The notes under the pieces were generated by a model that was given only the letters and a program-made list of their open reading frames with translations, did not search any database and was not told where the DNA came from. The position numbers and the translations under genes were made by a program. Shown here piece after piece: positions 1-19,700 of a DNA stretch of 64,000 bases; position 1 is the first letter of the stretch, and each line of letters opens with the position of its first letter. The stretch covers positions 996,001 to 1,060,000 of the forward strand of contig CM022670.1 in NCBI GenBank assembly GCA_012295275.1. Reading direction: 5' to 3'. The stretch comes from Chrysomallon squamiferum. Lineage: Eukaryota > Mollusca > Gastropoda > Neomphalida > Peltospiridae.

Positions 1-86
1 AAATGTGTGTAAGTGTGTTTTTATATATATGAATGTTTAGTTAATTGCATATTTCTGTTGCACATCAGATTATTGATTGTGACTGA

Positions 87-6462
<6,376 letters not shown>

Positions 6463-8759
6463 TAAACTGTAAGTTTAGGAAGTTACACTCAGGAGAAGAA
6501 TGGAAGTGACTTCTAGTAACAAATGTAACTTATTAACTCTGTTGCCAGTTTCAGTATAACTGCCTAAATAATGACAACACTCAAAGTGTGGAATAATGAA
6601 TGGTTTGACTGCTGCTTTTTTTGTTTTTTTGTTGCTGTTTTTTGTTTATTGTTTCAAATCTTGTTTCAAATCAAATCTTTAAATTTTGAATGAGAACTTT
6701 TATTTTAGTTGCATAAAACATTTTATAAGCAATTTTGAGGATTTTTAAAAAATATATATTTAACACTTAAAATTTCTTTAAAGAGAAATTATTAAATGTA
6801 CAAGTGACACAATTTTTGTTATGTTTGTTTCTGATATTGTTAGCATTACTTTTTAATGTAGGTAACATGTGACTGTTTTATGTTTTTTATTTTAATCACT
6901 GAAATCTGGGAGAATGATAATGTTAGTGCTGTTGTTGAAAGTAAATTAATTAATTACTAGTATAATTCAGTGTTTTATCTGTTTTTTTAAATAATAAGTT
7001 ATCAGAAAACCTCTGTATTTAAGCTTGTGAGTAATTATAATTAGTATACAACAGCATCACACTTTTTTCTTCTTCCATCTTTAAATTACAAATACAGCAA
7101 TTCACCCAGATTTTACATTCAGCTTATTGCATTATTATATTAAGAATACGGAAATTGGTATACTGTTATTATAATCATTTTTTATTTTTATTTTTTTTAG
7201 ATATGCTAATTAGCATTTTTATAAATTTTAAATGTTATAACCTTTTTGGATTATTTTTTTTTTTGTCTGAATTTATGTTTTATTATTTTGAATTTGTTAA
7301 TTAATATTATTATGACAGTTATTATTTTTTGTTTAAGGAAATATTTTTAATTGTAAAATTAGCATAAATTAAAATTTTTGAATGCAGGATTAAGTATGTT
7401 ACTAGGCTGGTTTTATGGAAATAAAAGTATTATTAATTATGAAATTATTGGATACTAACTATTAAATTAGTATGTCAATGTTTTTTTTTTTAATTAATTT
7501 GTTTATTAATTAATTATTATTATTTTAATTATGAAATTAGTACAAATACGGAGTGTGTAACTGTTGTATCATTTTAAAGAGGTATTTAGATTATGCATTA
7601 TATAAATTTGGAATACAACAATCAGTATGTCTTTTATGATTATTTTTGTTTTAATATATACCTTTATATAGATACTATTAATCATGAAAATAATGTTTGA
7701 ACATTATGACTTACTTGATAATTATTTCATTCAGAAAATAACAATTTTATGTTCTTTAGATATTTTCCTTTAGATAACCAGTATAACGGCCATGTGGGGA
7801 CATCATAGTACAGCTTATTATAATATAAGAATTTGAAAACCAATGAACTCATTAACTATTGTTAAATAAAATTGTGTAATATAATGATTGAGAGAGTAAG
7901 TTCATTGTTACTTTTAATAATCGTGGGTATTAATATTATTTTTTATATCAGTTATTTTCTGGTCAGAACTAACTTCCAAATTTTTAAAAACAATTTATTT
8001 TCACTATTTTTTAAAATGAAAATGAAAATTAAAATTAATTTGTTGCATTGCAGTAATGCCTGGCTCTGTTGATATTTCATTTTGGTGGGTTTTTTTTATT
8101 GATATTTTTAATTTTTTAATTCTTCTTCTTGTAAATTTAAAAACAGTATATTATTTGGATGAAAGAACCTTACATAGTGCTATTTTTCTAAGAACCCCAG
8201 GTGGGTCATATTTTTATCTTGAGCATATCGCTGTTCAAAACTGACTTCTGGTCAGTGATTTTTTGAAATGTATTAGTTTTGTTATGGCTGTGTCATGATC
8301 ATTTGCAAATGCTATGATGGTTGCAGTATAAAAGAATGTTTGTGCTTTTAGTAAATAAAACAGAATTTTTGAGAAATTTATGTTTTTGTATTTTCTGTTC
8401 TTACTCATATAGTAATATCTTACTTCATAATGATTATTTTCCATAAACGCTTACATCCTTTATCATTGAAATTGTATTAAATTCTATTAATAGAAATTCT
8501 TATTTGGTGTTAAAATTATGAACAAATTGTAGTGACTTCAATGGAGCTTTTACCTTTCAAAAAACTAATTTAATTCTGATAACTGAGTTATGAAATGATG
8601 TTATTGGTAAATGAGAGGCGAAAAATAAAAATAAATTAAATTTTTAAAAATTATGTAATATGAATGCCAGTTGTAATTATGTTAAATAATTAATATGTTT
8701 GTACTAACTTACATTTCATGAATAAATTTATTGAATGAAAAAAACAACAATAACAAAGT
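6463..8759 (+). other. ABHD18: ABHD18 3' UTR and intergenic AT-rich DNA
   Basis: No conserved coding sequence. The plus strand is T-rich in the first 2 kb, as in the ABHD18 introns, which suggests a long 3' UTR. Candidate AATAAA signals occur at 7420-7425 and further on (about 7865, 8354); I cannot choose among them. Short open frames near 7872-8244 have no family resemblance. Confidence 0.4.
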
Positions 8760-8799
8760 ACTCGGATCAAACTACGCACATTTACTTTGAAAGTGTAAC

Positions 8800-9560
8800 T
8801 GCTTTCTTGGCACTTGCCCGTAAGTCCCAGTTTTACATGGTGTGACTTCTCTTCATGAGACACAGCATTACACTGTTGTATCTGCTTTCCCAGTGCTTGT
8901 GTCAGTGAGATCCAGTTTTACATAGTTGTATCTGCTCTCCCAGTGCTTGTGTCAGTGAGACTAGTTTTACATAGTTGTATCTGCTCTCCCAGTGCTTGTG
9001 TCAGTGAGATTAGTTTTACAAGTTGTATCTGCTCTCCCAGTGCTTGTGTCAGTGAGATTAGTTTTACAAGTTGTATCTGCTCTCCCAGTGCTTGTGTCAG
9101 TGAGATCCAGTTTTACACAGTTGTATCTGCTCTCCCAGCACTTCTGTCAGTGAGATTAGTTTTACACTGTTGTATCTGCTCTCCCAGCACTTCTGTCAGT
9201 GAGATTAGTTTTACATAGTTGTATCTGCTCTCCCAGCACTTCTGTCAGTGAGATTAGTTTTACACTGTTGTATCTGCTCTCCCAGCACTTCTGTCAGTGA
9301 GATTAGTTTTACACTGTTGTATCTGCTCTCCCAGCACTTGTGTCAGTGAGACTTAGTTTTACATAGTTGTATCTGCTCTCCCAGCACTTGTGTCAGTGAG
9401 ATCCAGTTTTACACAGTTGTATCTGCTCTCCCAGTACTTCTGTCAGTGAGATTAGTTTTACACTGTTGTATCTGCTCTCCCAGTACTTGTGTCAGTGAGA
9501 CTAGTTTTACATAGTTGTATCTGCTCTCCCAGTGCTTGTGTCAGTGAGTTTTACATTGTT
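8800..9560. repeat. Minisatellite, period 48-50 bp, about 15 copies
   Basis: Tandem units built around TGTATCTGCTCTCCCAG, then TGCTTGTGTCAGTGAGA and AGTTTTACA. Copy-to-copy spacing is 48 or 49 bp (for example unit starts 8941, 8990, 9038). The first two copies (about 8800-8890) are degenerate and the last is truncated. Variants alternate between CCAGTGCTTGTG and CCAGCACTTCTG types, suggesting block-wise expansion. The open frame through part of it reflects the 48-bp units being divisible by three. Confidence 0.95.
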
Positions 9561-10259
9561 GTAAAAACTAAATAAGAAAAAAAAACAATTTGTAAATCAA
9601 TTTAGAAATATAAACTAATTTTGTATGTATAGCATATTTTCAGACATTTTATAAACATCTGTGACATTTTATCTATTTCATTTACATATCCGTCTGCAAA
9701 CTGTCAGTAGAACATATGATGATATTATTAAAAAACATTTCAAATCATTGTTATATATTAATGTATTTCCATTTTTTTAATATATAAAGTTCAGGGAATA
9801 AATAGATGTTAGTAGATTTTCAAAATATATTTATCACCTCTTCAGAAATAAAGTGAACTTCACAATGAAACATAATCTGAATTGTAAAAACATAAATACA
9901 ATGAGGCTCTTCATTAACAAAAACTCTTTTTTAATTTCACGTTACTGTCATGAAACAGCTTGATAACTTTCTTATTCACTTGTTGGTGAATTATGTATGT
10001 CCACACATATTATTTTCCATATTCATGGATAGACATGCAGGAAGGTGAGTAAACTGACTATGATTTTTAACTGCACATAATTATGCTACAGGTCATAACT
10101 AATAATAGTGCAATGGTCAGATCATAGAATGGTGAATAAAAAGTTCAAATGAAAGAAGACTTTCTTTAAATTTCATGACATACTGGATGTTTTGACCTGT
10201 TGTTCAGGACTATATAGAATATCTTTATATATGATAAATAATGTGACAAATACTGCTTC

Positions 10260-10560
10260 TGTTATATGATGGCCTATTCTATTAGGTTCGATATTCCTAT
10301 CAGTCTTGTATGGACAATGAAAATATACAGACAGCCCAGACTTCCAATGTCTTTGTCCACATCAGCAGTACTTAATGATGGTCACCAGAAGCACAGGTAA
10401 ATCTTATGGCTGTCCAGGCCTATGGTGAGTCCTGGGGCCTCCTGAAATAAAAAGTAACCCCCAGGACCTCTTAGAGTGATGTGATGGTGACCCCCTAGAC
10501 AGACACCTCTTTGCCAGGACCCAGGGTGCAAAGTCCAGTGTAGCTCAAGACTTCTAGTAT
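10260..10560. mobile_element. Possible decayed interspersed repeat (SINE-like)
   Basis: A higher-GC, higher-complexity island in AT-rich surroundings. It contains ACAGACAGCCCAGA (about 10327-10340), a string I associate from memory with a common gastropod interspersed repeat, and a GGTTCGAT box-B-like string near 10286. No intact ends, A-tail or target duplication can be shown. Confidence 0.25.
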
Positions 10561-10956
10561 TTTTATATGATACAGAGACCCTCTGAAAAAAAAAATTATT
10601 TGAGATCAGGTCAGATTATCAGAAAAGACTAAACTATTCATCCAATATATTATTACTACAGTGTATTTGTTTCTGTATTTAACTAAAACATTTTTAATAA
10701 ATTATGCCAATTTTTTTTTTTTTATTATTATTTTTTTTAATGTTACTACTTTTTAACATTCCAGTCAAAACAAATAAAAACAAAAATAACTGAAAATGTC
10801 AGGCACTTTTTTCAGAAGAATGTGATATTCTAGTCAAGTAAATATATCTACCTGTTCACCTTTTACTAGTGTAACATAAATAATTATATAATACATAACC
10901 ATATCCACCCAGTCTGTCAGTAACATACTGCTATTTACTTGTTTGCTTTTTATTTT

Positions 10957-10958
<2 letters not shown>

Positions 10959-11005
<47 letters not shown>
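10959..11005. repeat. (AAT)n microsatellite
   Basis: About 15 units followed by degenerate GATGATGATAATAAT sequence, intergenic upstream of LARP1. Confidence 0.95.
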
Positions 11006-11006
<1 letters not shown>

Positions 11007-12754
11007 GATGATGATAATAATAATTGTAATAGTAACAGTAATAATTATAATAATTAAAAATAAATAATTATTCTATAAAGAAATAATATTAATAATAGTA
11101 ACAATAATATCAGCTTAAAAATTAAGGAGTGATAATCTACAAAACAACAATTTAAATTAAAACTTGAAAAAAGAAGCAGAAATAATAGAGAAAAAAATCA
11201 TTGATGGATCCTTTTCAGGAAAAAGAAAATTTAATAGTACATTTTATGTAAGTTTTTTTGGGGGTTATTATTAAGATATTCCTTTTTATTTTCGTTTAAC
11301 TTCTTTTATTTTATTTTTTCCTTTTTCTTTTTTTTAATTTAGTGACGATATTTTATATATTATTATAGATATCTGTTTTTGTTTTACACTTTTAAGTACT
11401 AAGCTTTGTATCAAAGATAAAACTTTTATCCTTTTAAGTCAAATTGTATTTATTTTTATGAAAGTTTTTTTTTTATCTAATAACGAAAAATAATAAATAA
11501 ATAAATACATAGAATGGATAAACCAACTACTTATAAACTATTTTTTGAAACTACTAATTACACTTTAACGTGATAAATAAATAAATCAATAAAGCCTACA
11601 AAACAACAACAAAACCCTATTTTCTTCCAAAAAAAAAATTCTTTAACTGCTATTTTTAGATCTTATAATTTATTCTTACATAACAATAAATACGTCGAAC
11701 ACTAAAACGTATTTCATTTACTTTTAACAGTATTTTTTTTCTTTCTTTTACCACCTTGTTTTTAAATAATAGTTTTCGAAAACATCTAGACCACGATAAC
11801 CCAAAGACGTAATTAACGGCAAGACGTTTTCATTTTGCGTAACATTACGTCTACACCTATCACCTATCTCAGACATGTTGTTATTTGGACCGTGACTAAT
11901 CTGTTAGTTTGTTTATTCGGGTAATAAACTAGAAGCAATAAAACTGACACTTAATTTCTATTAACTGATTCTGACACTTTTAACTTATCTGAACAAAAGT
12001 CCAGTAAAGAAAATTGATAAATATTGATATTAGTATTATATACCTTGAGTGTATAAACTGGTTACAGTCTAGTCATTTCTAATTATGCTTTATGCTTTAT
12101 GCTTTCTTTCATTTGTTAAGAAACAATAATTAAAAATGTTAACAGCTTCTATTTCTTTTCTTTTTTTATTATTAAATTAAATCTTTAAAATCGAAAGATA
12201 AAAGTAAATTAATAATTTCCTAATTAATTTTCAAATAATTATTTTACAAATGATATATAATTCGTAAATGAATTAAATTACGTATTTTACCTAAGAAAAC
12301 CTATTTTCTGCTTATGTTTTTATCCATATGCTAAAATGGAAGTAATAAAACAAACAACAATAATAATGATAATAGAAGCATAACAACATAAATAAATAAA
12401 ATCATAAATATTATTTTTGATTGCTTTTTTCCAGTTCCTTTTGGTATAAAATGAGAGATATGTCAGTCTGCTTCGAGGCTTTCTTTCTTTTTTTTTTTTT
12501 TTTTTTTTTTAAATACTAGATGAGTAAGCACTGAATTTAGCACATTGTGGTTAACAAAAACAAATTAGAAAAAAAAGAAGTGTCGTGCCAAATGTTTTTC
12601 TTTTACTTTTTGCATTAAAAAATAATAATAATAAAATAAGACTTGTAGTCTTTTCCATAAATGTTTTAATGAAACAAAAAAAGGCAACTGTTAAAGTATA
12701 AATAAATAATATCACAAACTAACAATCGCAAACGCGCACCCCCAATAAACATTG

Positions 12755-12767
12755 AGGTCAGAGGTCA
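12755..12767 (+). promoter_or_regulatory. Perfect DR1 nuclear-receptor element
   Basis: Two exact AGGTCA half-sites spaced by one base. DR1 is the preferred site of HNF4, RXR homodimers and COUP-TF in animals. Occupancy is not known. Confidence 0.6.
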
Positions 12768-12791
12768 CAAATGGCTTCACTGAATCTTATT

Positions 12792-12803
12792 TGCGCATGC
12801 GCT
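12792..12803 (+). promoter_or_regulatory. NRF1-type palindrome
   Basis: TGCGCATGCGCT matches the YGCGCAYGCGCR consensus apart from the last base. NRF1 sites are common in CpG-rich housekeeping promoters close to the start site. Confidence 0.6.
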
Positions 12804-13466
12804 TCCTTTTCTCGTGCATATGGCGACATGTGCTCTTTGGGAAATTTCGTGTTTCTCAAGCCATGTTAGCCTTCCTGCACCGTTTATGAACGTTATTGTC
12901 TGAAAAGGTGACAAAGAAGTTTATTTCGACCGTTCTTTGTTATTTCTATACTACTTGTTCCGTAACGGTTAGGATAAAAATCTTGGAATAACTGTCTACG
13001 TGGCTCGACCATATGATGAACTGATGTATTTTTGTGTTTACTGGAAAAGGTCGCACGTTTCTGATTACTTCACCACAACAGTATATAGTGACATATATAT
13101 ACTTTATTTTATATACATTTTATTTCAGTTTTGCTTTTATTTCTCTTAGATATTTTTCTTTTGGATCCAGCAATCATGAAACATATGGACAGAGGAGGTA
13201 AAACTAAATCTTTAGTGAACCTATTTAAAATAGTATTTTTTATTTCATGTTTGTAATTACTGTTTTCCTTTATTTTAAAGTGAATGCCTTCGTTTAGAAT
13301 TACCATATAGCTTTCACGTAATTTCGTTGTACTATAAACGAGCACAACAACAGAATAAAAAAGAAAATACCAAGTTTTGTGACGGTACCAAATGATTTCT
13401 AATCAAGTTTGTTGACGCCATATTAAATGTAGATAAGAACAGCTGTTGTGTCCAATAGATAATAAT

Positions 13467-13785
13467 ATGGCTTCAATCGTGACGTCTGCCCATTCCAGTC
13501 AGCCAGACTGTGTTATTGGGAAAGGCAAAGCTGGACAAGTTTCCAGTGAAACAGTGACAAGAAAAAGTTCCAGCCGAACCCGCAATCCATCAACTAATGG
13601 AGAAGAAGGGAAGGCACCAGAAACTGTCAGTGAACCAACCTCCCCCTCAACTAATGGACCAAAAGAAAGGAAAGAAAATGAAAAAGCTGTGAAAAAATTT
13701 GACAACAAAATTTTTGTTGAAGCTCCACTTCCAAAAACCAATCCATGGAAGAAACCAAAAGATATTCCTAATCCAACTCCAAAAG
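13467..13785 (+). CDS. LARP1: LARP1 exon 1 (start codon)
   Basis: 106 codons plus one base. Ser/Lys-rich beginning [11 protein letters not shown] and ending in [12 protein letters not shown], which is conserved at the LARP1 N-terminus. A non-coding leader exon upstream is likely: AAG|gtgaca near 12907 and an AG acceptor near 13430 are candidate junctions. Confidence 0.9.
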
Positions 13786-16700
13786 GTATGTTGTTAATTA
13801 AGTAATTTAATATTGATTTTTCTGGAATGTAAAAATATATATATTTTTTTTATTTTATTTTTTTTTTGGTAATTCTGTTTCCTGCAAACATTTAATGTGC
13901 AGCTGGAAAGGATTGGCTCTGTTTAAAATGATATCAAAATTGTTGTTCAGTGCACTCGTAAATAATTTAACACCAGTGAAATACACATGATTGAAATGTG
14001 TAAGTATACAAATTCGAATGATGTCTGTCTATCGGGGACAGTAATTTCTTACTAAATGCATCCTTTGACTTTGATGATCTAATGTAAGATTTTTAATCAT
14101 GCCAAATCCTGATCCATAAATATACACAATACTACCTTTAGTCTTTCTGGCTTTTCATTATAACTGCAGTTTCAGAGGCCATCTTTATCAAGTGGAAATA
14201 ATGTTATTCACTTGACCATGCCAATATGAACAGATAAATAACTTCAGTTGTATTAAACAAAACAGCTTTATATTTGCTAGTTTGCAAAGAAATATGTCTT
14301 GTAATTTATTTCTGGACCTATTTATACTATACGTTAAAGGCTGAACATGCAAGCTACAAGTTGTTAAAAACATGAAAAATATGCACTGAATGATAATTAA
14401 TTTGTACATTAATAATATAATTATTTTAAAAATTCAATTCTTTCTTATAGCACCTAAACAAATAGTGACCTCACCCTCTAGCAAATGGAATTTACAGCAA
14501 TTTAGCTTATGGCACATCAGCATTTACATTCAGAATACTAGACCAGTTTCTTATCTATATTATTCTTTTGACTTTACTACAGTGTCACTGAATATGAAAA
14601 CCTCATCAAATAAAAATTGCTGTTCCCAGATTTTTATAAAATGTTACAAGTTGTAATTACTGATTTAAGATAAACAGCCATGTTAATTACTGTATTTTCA
14701 GTACTGGTAGCATTATAATTTAAAAAAAAAAAAAAAAGAGTATTAAAAAGTGGTTTAGAAATTGAGAAAGAATGATATTGAGATAAAATTAAAAAGGAGA
14801 TAATAACCTTTATCCCCCTAATCTGTTAACCATTGTTTTATCCAAGCAGCAGGTTCAGCGATGTATTGATTAGCTTAGTTACATTCATGATGAATAACTT
14901 GAAATGGTCTTGTTAAAATGACTTCATTCTGAATGAAACATCTGTCTACTAGTGGAGTATTTCTTTTTTTTTACAAAATATAAACTTACCAGCGATTCTT
15001 TAAATTCTTGAATATTAAACACGTTTTATCCACACATTTATAATACTTATTGCAGACATGTTAATAAACTTGTGTAGTTTTATTTCAATTCATGCTGTAA
15101 CAAGTAGATGGATTTTTAAAACAGTTCAACTGAAAGCAGGATGTCCTGTAACTGTGTGATATCATAATTCATGGTGACCCATTTGGAATGAGGATATTTC
15201 ATTTTAGGGTGCATAACAAGTCATTCGGGCTGTATGTGATTCTTACTGAAGTAACTTGTATAAAATGTTAATATTTAATACCTAAGGCAGACTTTAACTC
15301 AGATACAACAGTGCAGAACTAAGGTGAGAAATTCCTGTGACAATATTTAGTGCACTGATTAGGAGCTTCCTGACCTAGACAGTGGTTTATTAATATCTAC
15401 AGTTTATGAACTGTTTGCATGTGGGAAGGTGTGTGTGAAAGATCTCTTGCTGTTAAGTAGGAATAAATACAGGTTTCTTTCATATATTGTCATCTTGGTA
15501 CCTAAAAAGCTCACAACAAAATAAATTGATTTTTATCAACTAGATATATTTTTTTATTGGTATATTTAATAAAAATGAAAGTCTGAATTGCAGCGTTTAG
15601 CAGGATCCATTCCAGTCAGTGTCCTAAGACTGGTGCTTTATGTTTTCGCTACAGGAATAAGTTACAAATATTGCTGATTAGAAAAGAATAACCCGTTATG
15701 TTATGGCAGCTGGTTTCTTGCATATTATCATAACAGAATTACTTAATGACACTTACTGTTATCTGAAAAATGCATTTTGTTAAACATTCATAAATGTATT
15801 AGCTGTGTATGTGAAACATCCCTTCATGTTACTTAACATGAACTTATCAACACTGCTTAACGAGTTAATGTTTAATAATTAATAGTTGTTAAAAAGAAAC
15901 AGATCCTCACATAATTTATTAGTTGTATTACATTAAATTGATTTTGAAGAATGCTTTTTTTCTAGAAAAAGAAATCCTCATAAAAACTCGTTTAATGGCA
16001 ACAAACAATATTATAAATTCAGAACCTGTTCAGTACAAAAAAAAAAAAAAAAAAAAAAAAATCTCTAATGAGTATCTGATAATATTCTGAGTGTACAGAT
16101 TAAGCATTTACTCATATTATTAAAACAAATCTATTTGATCTAGCATATTTTTTCCTTTAAATTTAACACATGTAAAAATAAATTGAGTGGTTTCAATGAT
16201 AAGCATATCACTTTCAGGTGTTTAATAAATTAATAATGCATAAATAAAATTTCTATTTCATACAAAACCTACCTCTTTCAAATCAGACTTGATATATAAT
16301 TTGACTGTAAATAACTTGTACATCAACTGAGGGATTTTTCTATTGAATGGTGTCATAATGTATAATAAACATGAATATTTATTATTTATTTAAAACAAAA
16401 CAAAACAAAACAAAACAAAACAAAACAAAACATAATAATAATAATACTGTCCTGAGGAAAATAGTAGCAAACATTTTATAAAATATTTTTCTTGTAAAAA
16501 TGTCCAGTCACAAAAATCAGAAGTTTTATTATATTTTATATTTGCATCAACAAACAAAATAGCTTGGGGAGAAAATACATAAAGAAAATAAAATACTTTT
16601 CTCTAGTGACCTAAAAAGGTCTACTTGTTTTGTTAAAATGTTTACTTCTTTTTGGTGGTCACAAGAAGTGAAATTTTGGACAGAGAAAACTGTTTTAGGC

Positions 16701-19700
16701 ATCAGATATTTATTACTGTTTATCACTGTTCTTTTATGCATCTTGGTTTTATGTCTTTGAAGTTATTGTTTGATCAGGAGTGTGTATGGGGAAATCCCCT
16801 TGATTTCATGTGGTTTGCTGTCTTTATGGTATTTTACTGTTTTGCTAGATTAATTTGAGAAAAGGAAAAATGGCATGCCATATTCATCTACTCCAAAGAA
16901 TCTTGACTGAAAAAACACATTAAAAACATAAGAAAAGATAATTTTTATTGGTTTAAAAAATGTTTTTTAAAAAATTAGGCCAAGATAAAAAAAAAAAAAA
17001 AAAAAAAAAAAATTGTATTATTTCAAGCAAAGATTTGGCAAGCAGTTCATTATTTACACTATAGTTTAAGAAAAGAAAGAAATACAATTCACATCTGAAT
17101 GTTTAATAAATTTTTTTAATGCTGTCACATTAAAAATTGGTTATTAATTTTTTAAAACAGTTGTGAAGTTTTATAAATAAAATAATCAAACTGAAAGTTA
17201 CTCTTTGAAAAAAAACTACCCAAAATGGCTACTTTAATCTTGATTGATACAATTCAGTGCTTGCTGGATTTTTTGGTAGGGAAATTTGAATTTGTGAAGG
17301 TAATATAAATGTCATTAGTTACAACAAAAAAAAAAAATGGTGTCATTAACATTGAAAATGAATTATAGGTGCTATTAATAATAATGACTTTTGATGTTGT
17401 TGTAGTAAATGTTACTGACAGAATGTTTAAATGTTATTTCTGTGATTATTACACATGGTGTGTTAACACTGGTTATATTGATATTGTTTGTACAGGCTGT
17501 TATAAAATATATCTGTCATGAGTGTAATACAATCTAGGATATCTTCATGTTTGTAATATAGTGTTAGTCACCTGATTGACCATTTTAAATGTATTTGCAG
17601 TGTCTATAGTTCAGGTTGTTTGCTTATTGCATTGTAAGTATATTAGAAGGAAAGTTAATAAAAAGATATTCATGATATTAACTTTACCTGCTGGCTCTGA
17701 TTCAGTGCCTGGGTGTGATCCTGGTCTCTTATGGTAATGAGAATATATTGACCATATAGTGACTTTAATATATTAGAAAAATTAGTATCCTTGCCATTTC
17801 TGTGATATGATAATCAAGTATATGTGAATATATTTTACTGTTTGAAATGATTAACAACTCCATTCTGAACTGTTGATTAGCAGCGAACTGCATGATGTGA
17901 AGCCAATATGTTGTGAACCACCTTTATGTTGTAAATTTAGAATTTTATATTCTTACATTATTTTAAAACTTGTTAAATGCCCTTTTTAATTAGAAAAATA
18001 AAAAAGAGAAACAATAAGACAACCCACTGTCATAAAACAACTTGCATTTTGAACATTTGCAGAATTATATGCAGTGATATGTATCAGTGGTTCCTTGTGT
18101 GGGTGACATTAGGTCCATGGGTAATTTCATTTGATATGCATTATAAAGAAATAATAAAAAAAAATAAAAAACTTGAGTCATAGACAGTGGGTGGAAAGAA
18201 GACTATCAGTGGTCTCCCCAGCATTTATGAAAGGATATGGTCAGGGTACAAGTACTTAGAACAATGTTCAAATTACTTGTTTGTCATAAATACTCCTGTA
18301 AATAATTGCATCAAATGCATTAAGTATTAACAAGTTTATTGTACTAGCAATGAAATAAAATGAAAGTGTCTGTTTAATTTATTATACAAAACAAATAAAT
18401 GGGTGGCGGATATTGCTGCTGTTGCTGATGAATGACAGGGCCCACCATCTCTTACAGTATGACAAACATAGGAAGTCAAGGGGGTAGTGACAAAAGTAGT
18501 GAAGGTGGTAGTGACTTAAAACAGTTTGACAACTGGTGATGTATATATTCAGCTTGTATTTCTTTAGAAATAAAATAACAGAATATTGCTTAATAATAAC
18601 CCAGTTGTCACAGAACCTTTCTTAAAATTACTGCTTTTTAAATTTGAACCATTGGTAAGTCCCTGTTGTATTATCATCTGCTGCAAATTTCCATCTATGG
18701 TAATGTATGAACTTCTGTAGTCTGTGCATGAATAATGTACATGTGATGACAGCCTTTACTTGGTACAGTAAACATAACTCTGTGTAACTGATTATGGCAA
18801 CTTGGAATTAATATTGCATAACCGACATGCAAAACTTAGTGATTAATAAGGTAAAATAAGGAGCATTGTTCAAACCTGTTGGCATAATCAGTGTTAAATG
18901 TTATCCTAAATATGTATTTGTTTCTTTAGCTATTAAATACCATAATATTACTAAAAACACATTGAATTTTGACATAGTATTTTTTTGAAACAATTTATTT
19001 TTGTGGTATGCATTCAGATACACTGTATTTACTCAGTCTTTTCGTACATGTGAGATATAGAGCAGATGTAACATACTATTCAGCATGTACTTGACAGGTG
19101 ACAATTTTCCATGGGTTTGTGATACAATTGGCCATATATCTTTAAGTGTTTTTCATTATACCTGCAGTGATATAACAAATATATTTTATGTATCTGCAAC
19201 TTACTGTTTAATTTATTTTTTAACAAAAGTATAAATACAATATAATACTCAAAGAATATTAAAAAAAAAACATGAAAACTAAACAAACAAAAAACTCCCA
19301 TAAAGTGTAACATGAATATTTATATTTTTAAATATATTTTGTTTTCATGTTTCTGTAGATATCTGGTAGAGATCAGTGACTAACACTATATCACAAAAAT
19401 GTAGATATCCAGGATTATACTATACCCATGATATGTTTTTATAACAGCTTGTACAACAAATAATAATATGCACATAACCACTGTTAATACAAAGCATGTA
19501 TTCACAGAAATAAGAAATGTAAACAAAACAACTGTCTCATGGCATCTACATGAATCTGTCTTGTCATGTTCACTGAAAACACTTTTTTGACAATGACAAG
19601 AGAAAGAAGAAAGAAAATAGTATAAAATATATTTAGGCTGTTAATGCTGCCATACATTTATTTAATTCAACAGGAAACAATTCTTATTACTTCAAGAATT

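Larger units (their letters stand above)
9561..12719. other. Intergenic DNA between ABHD18 and LARP1
   Basis: AT-rich, with a GC-richer island at about 10260-10560, an (AAT)n run at 10959-11005, a CpG-richer pocket at about 11690-11930 and a poly-T run at about 12484-12512. No ORF with family resemblance and no tRNA or rRNA was recognised. Confidence 0.6.
12720..13080 (+). promoter_or_regulatory. LARP1: Probable LARP1 promoter region
   Basis: CpG is clearly more frequent here than in the flanking kilobases. Elements visible: a perfect direct repeat AGGTCA-G-AGGTCA (DR1, 12755-12767), an NRF1-type palindrome TGCGCATGCGCT (12792-12803), overlapping it a pyrimidine tract CTTCCTTTTCTC (12802-12813) that could be a 5'TOP-like start, and ATGGC strings resembling YY1 cores nearby. 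No TATA box is obvious. The transcription start is not shown by sequence alone. Confidence 0.55.

Noticed and set aside
8943-9218. 91-codon open frame with repeated peptide across the minisatellite
   Set aside because: It exists because 48-bp repeat units keep one frame open; no start context, no splice partner and no conservation.
10270-10300. Possible tRNA box B (GGTTCGAT)
   Set aside because: No matching box A, acceptor stem or anticodon arm at the right spacing.
13446-13466. Upstream in-frame TTG start for LARP1 adding seven residues
   Set aside because: The ATG at 13467 has a good Kozak context; a non-ATG start is not needed and an in-frame TAA lies just upstream at 13434.
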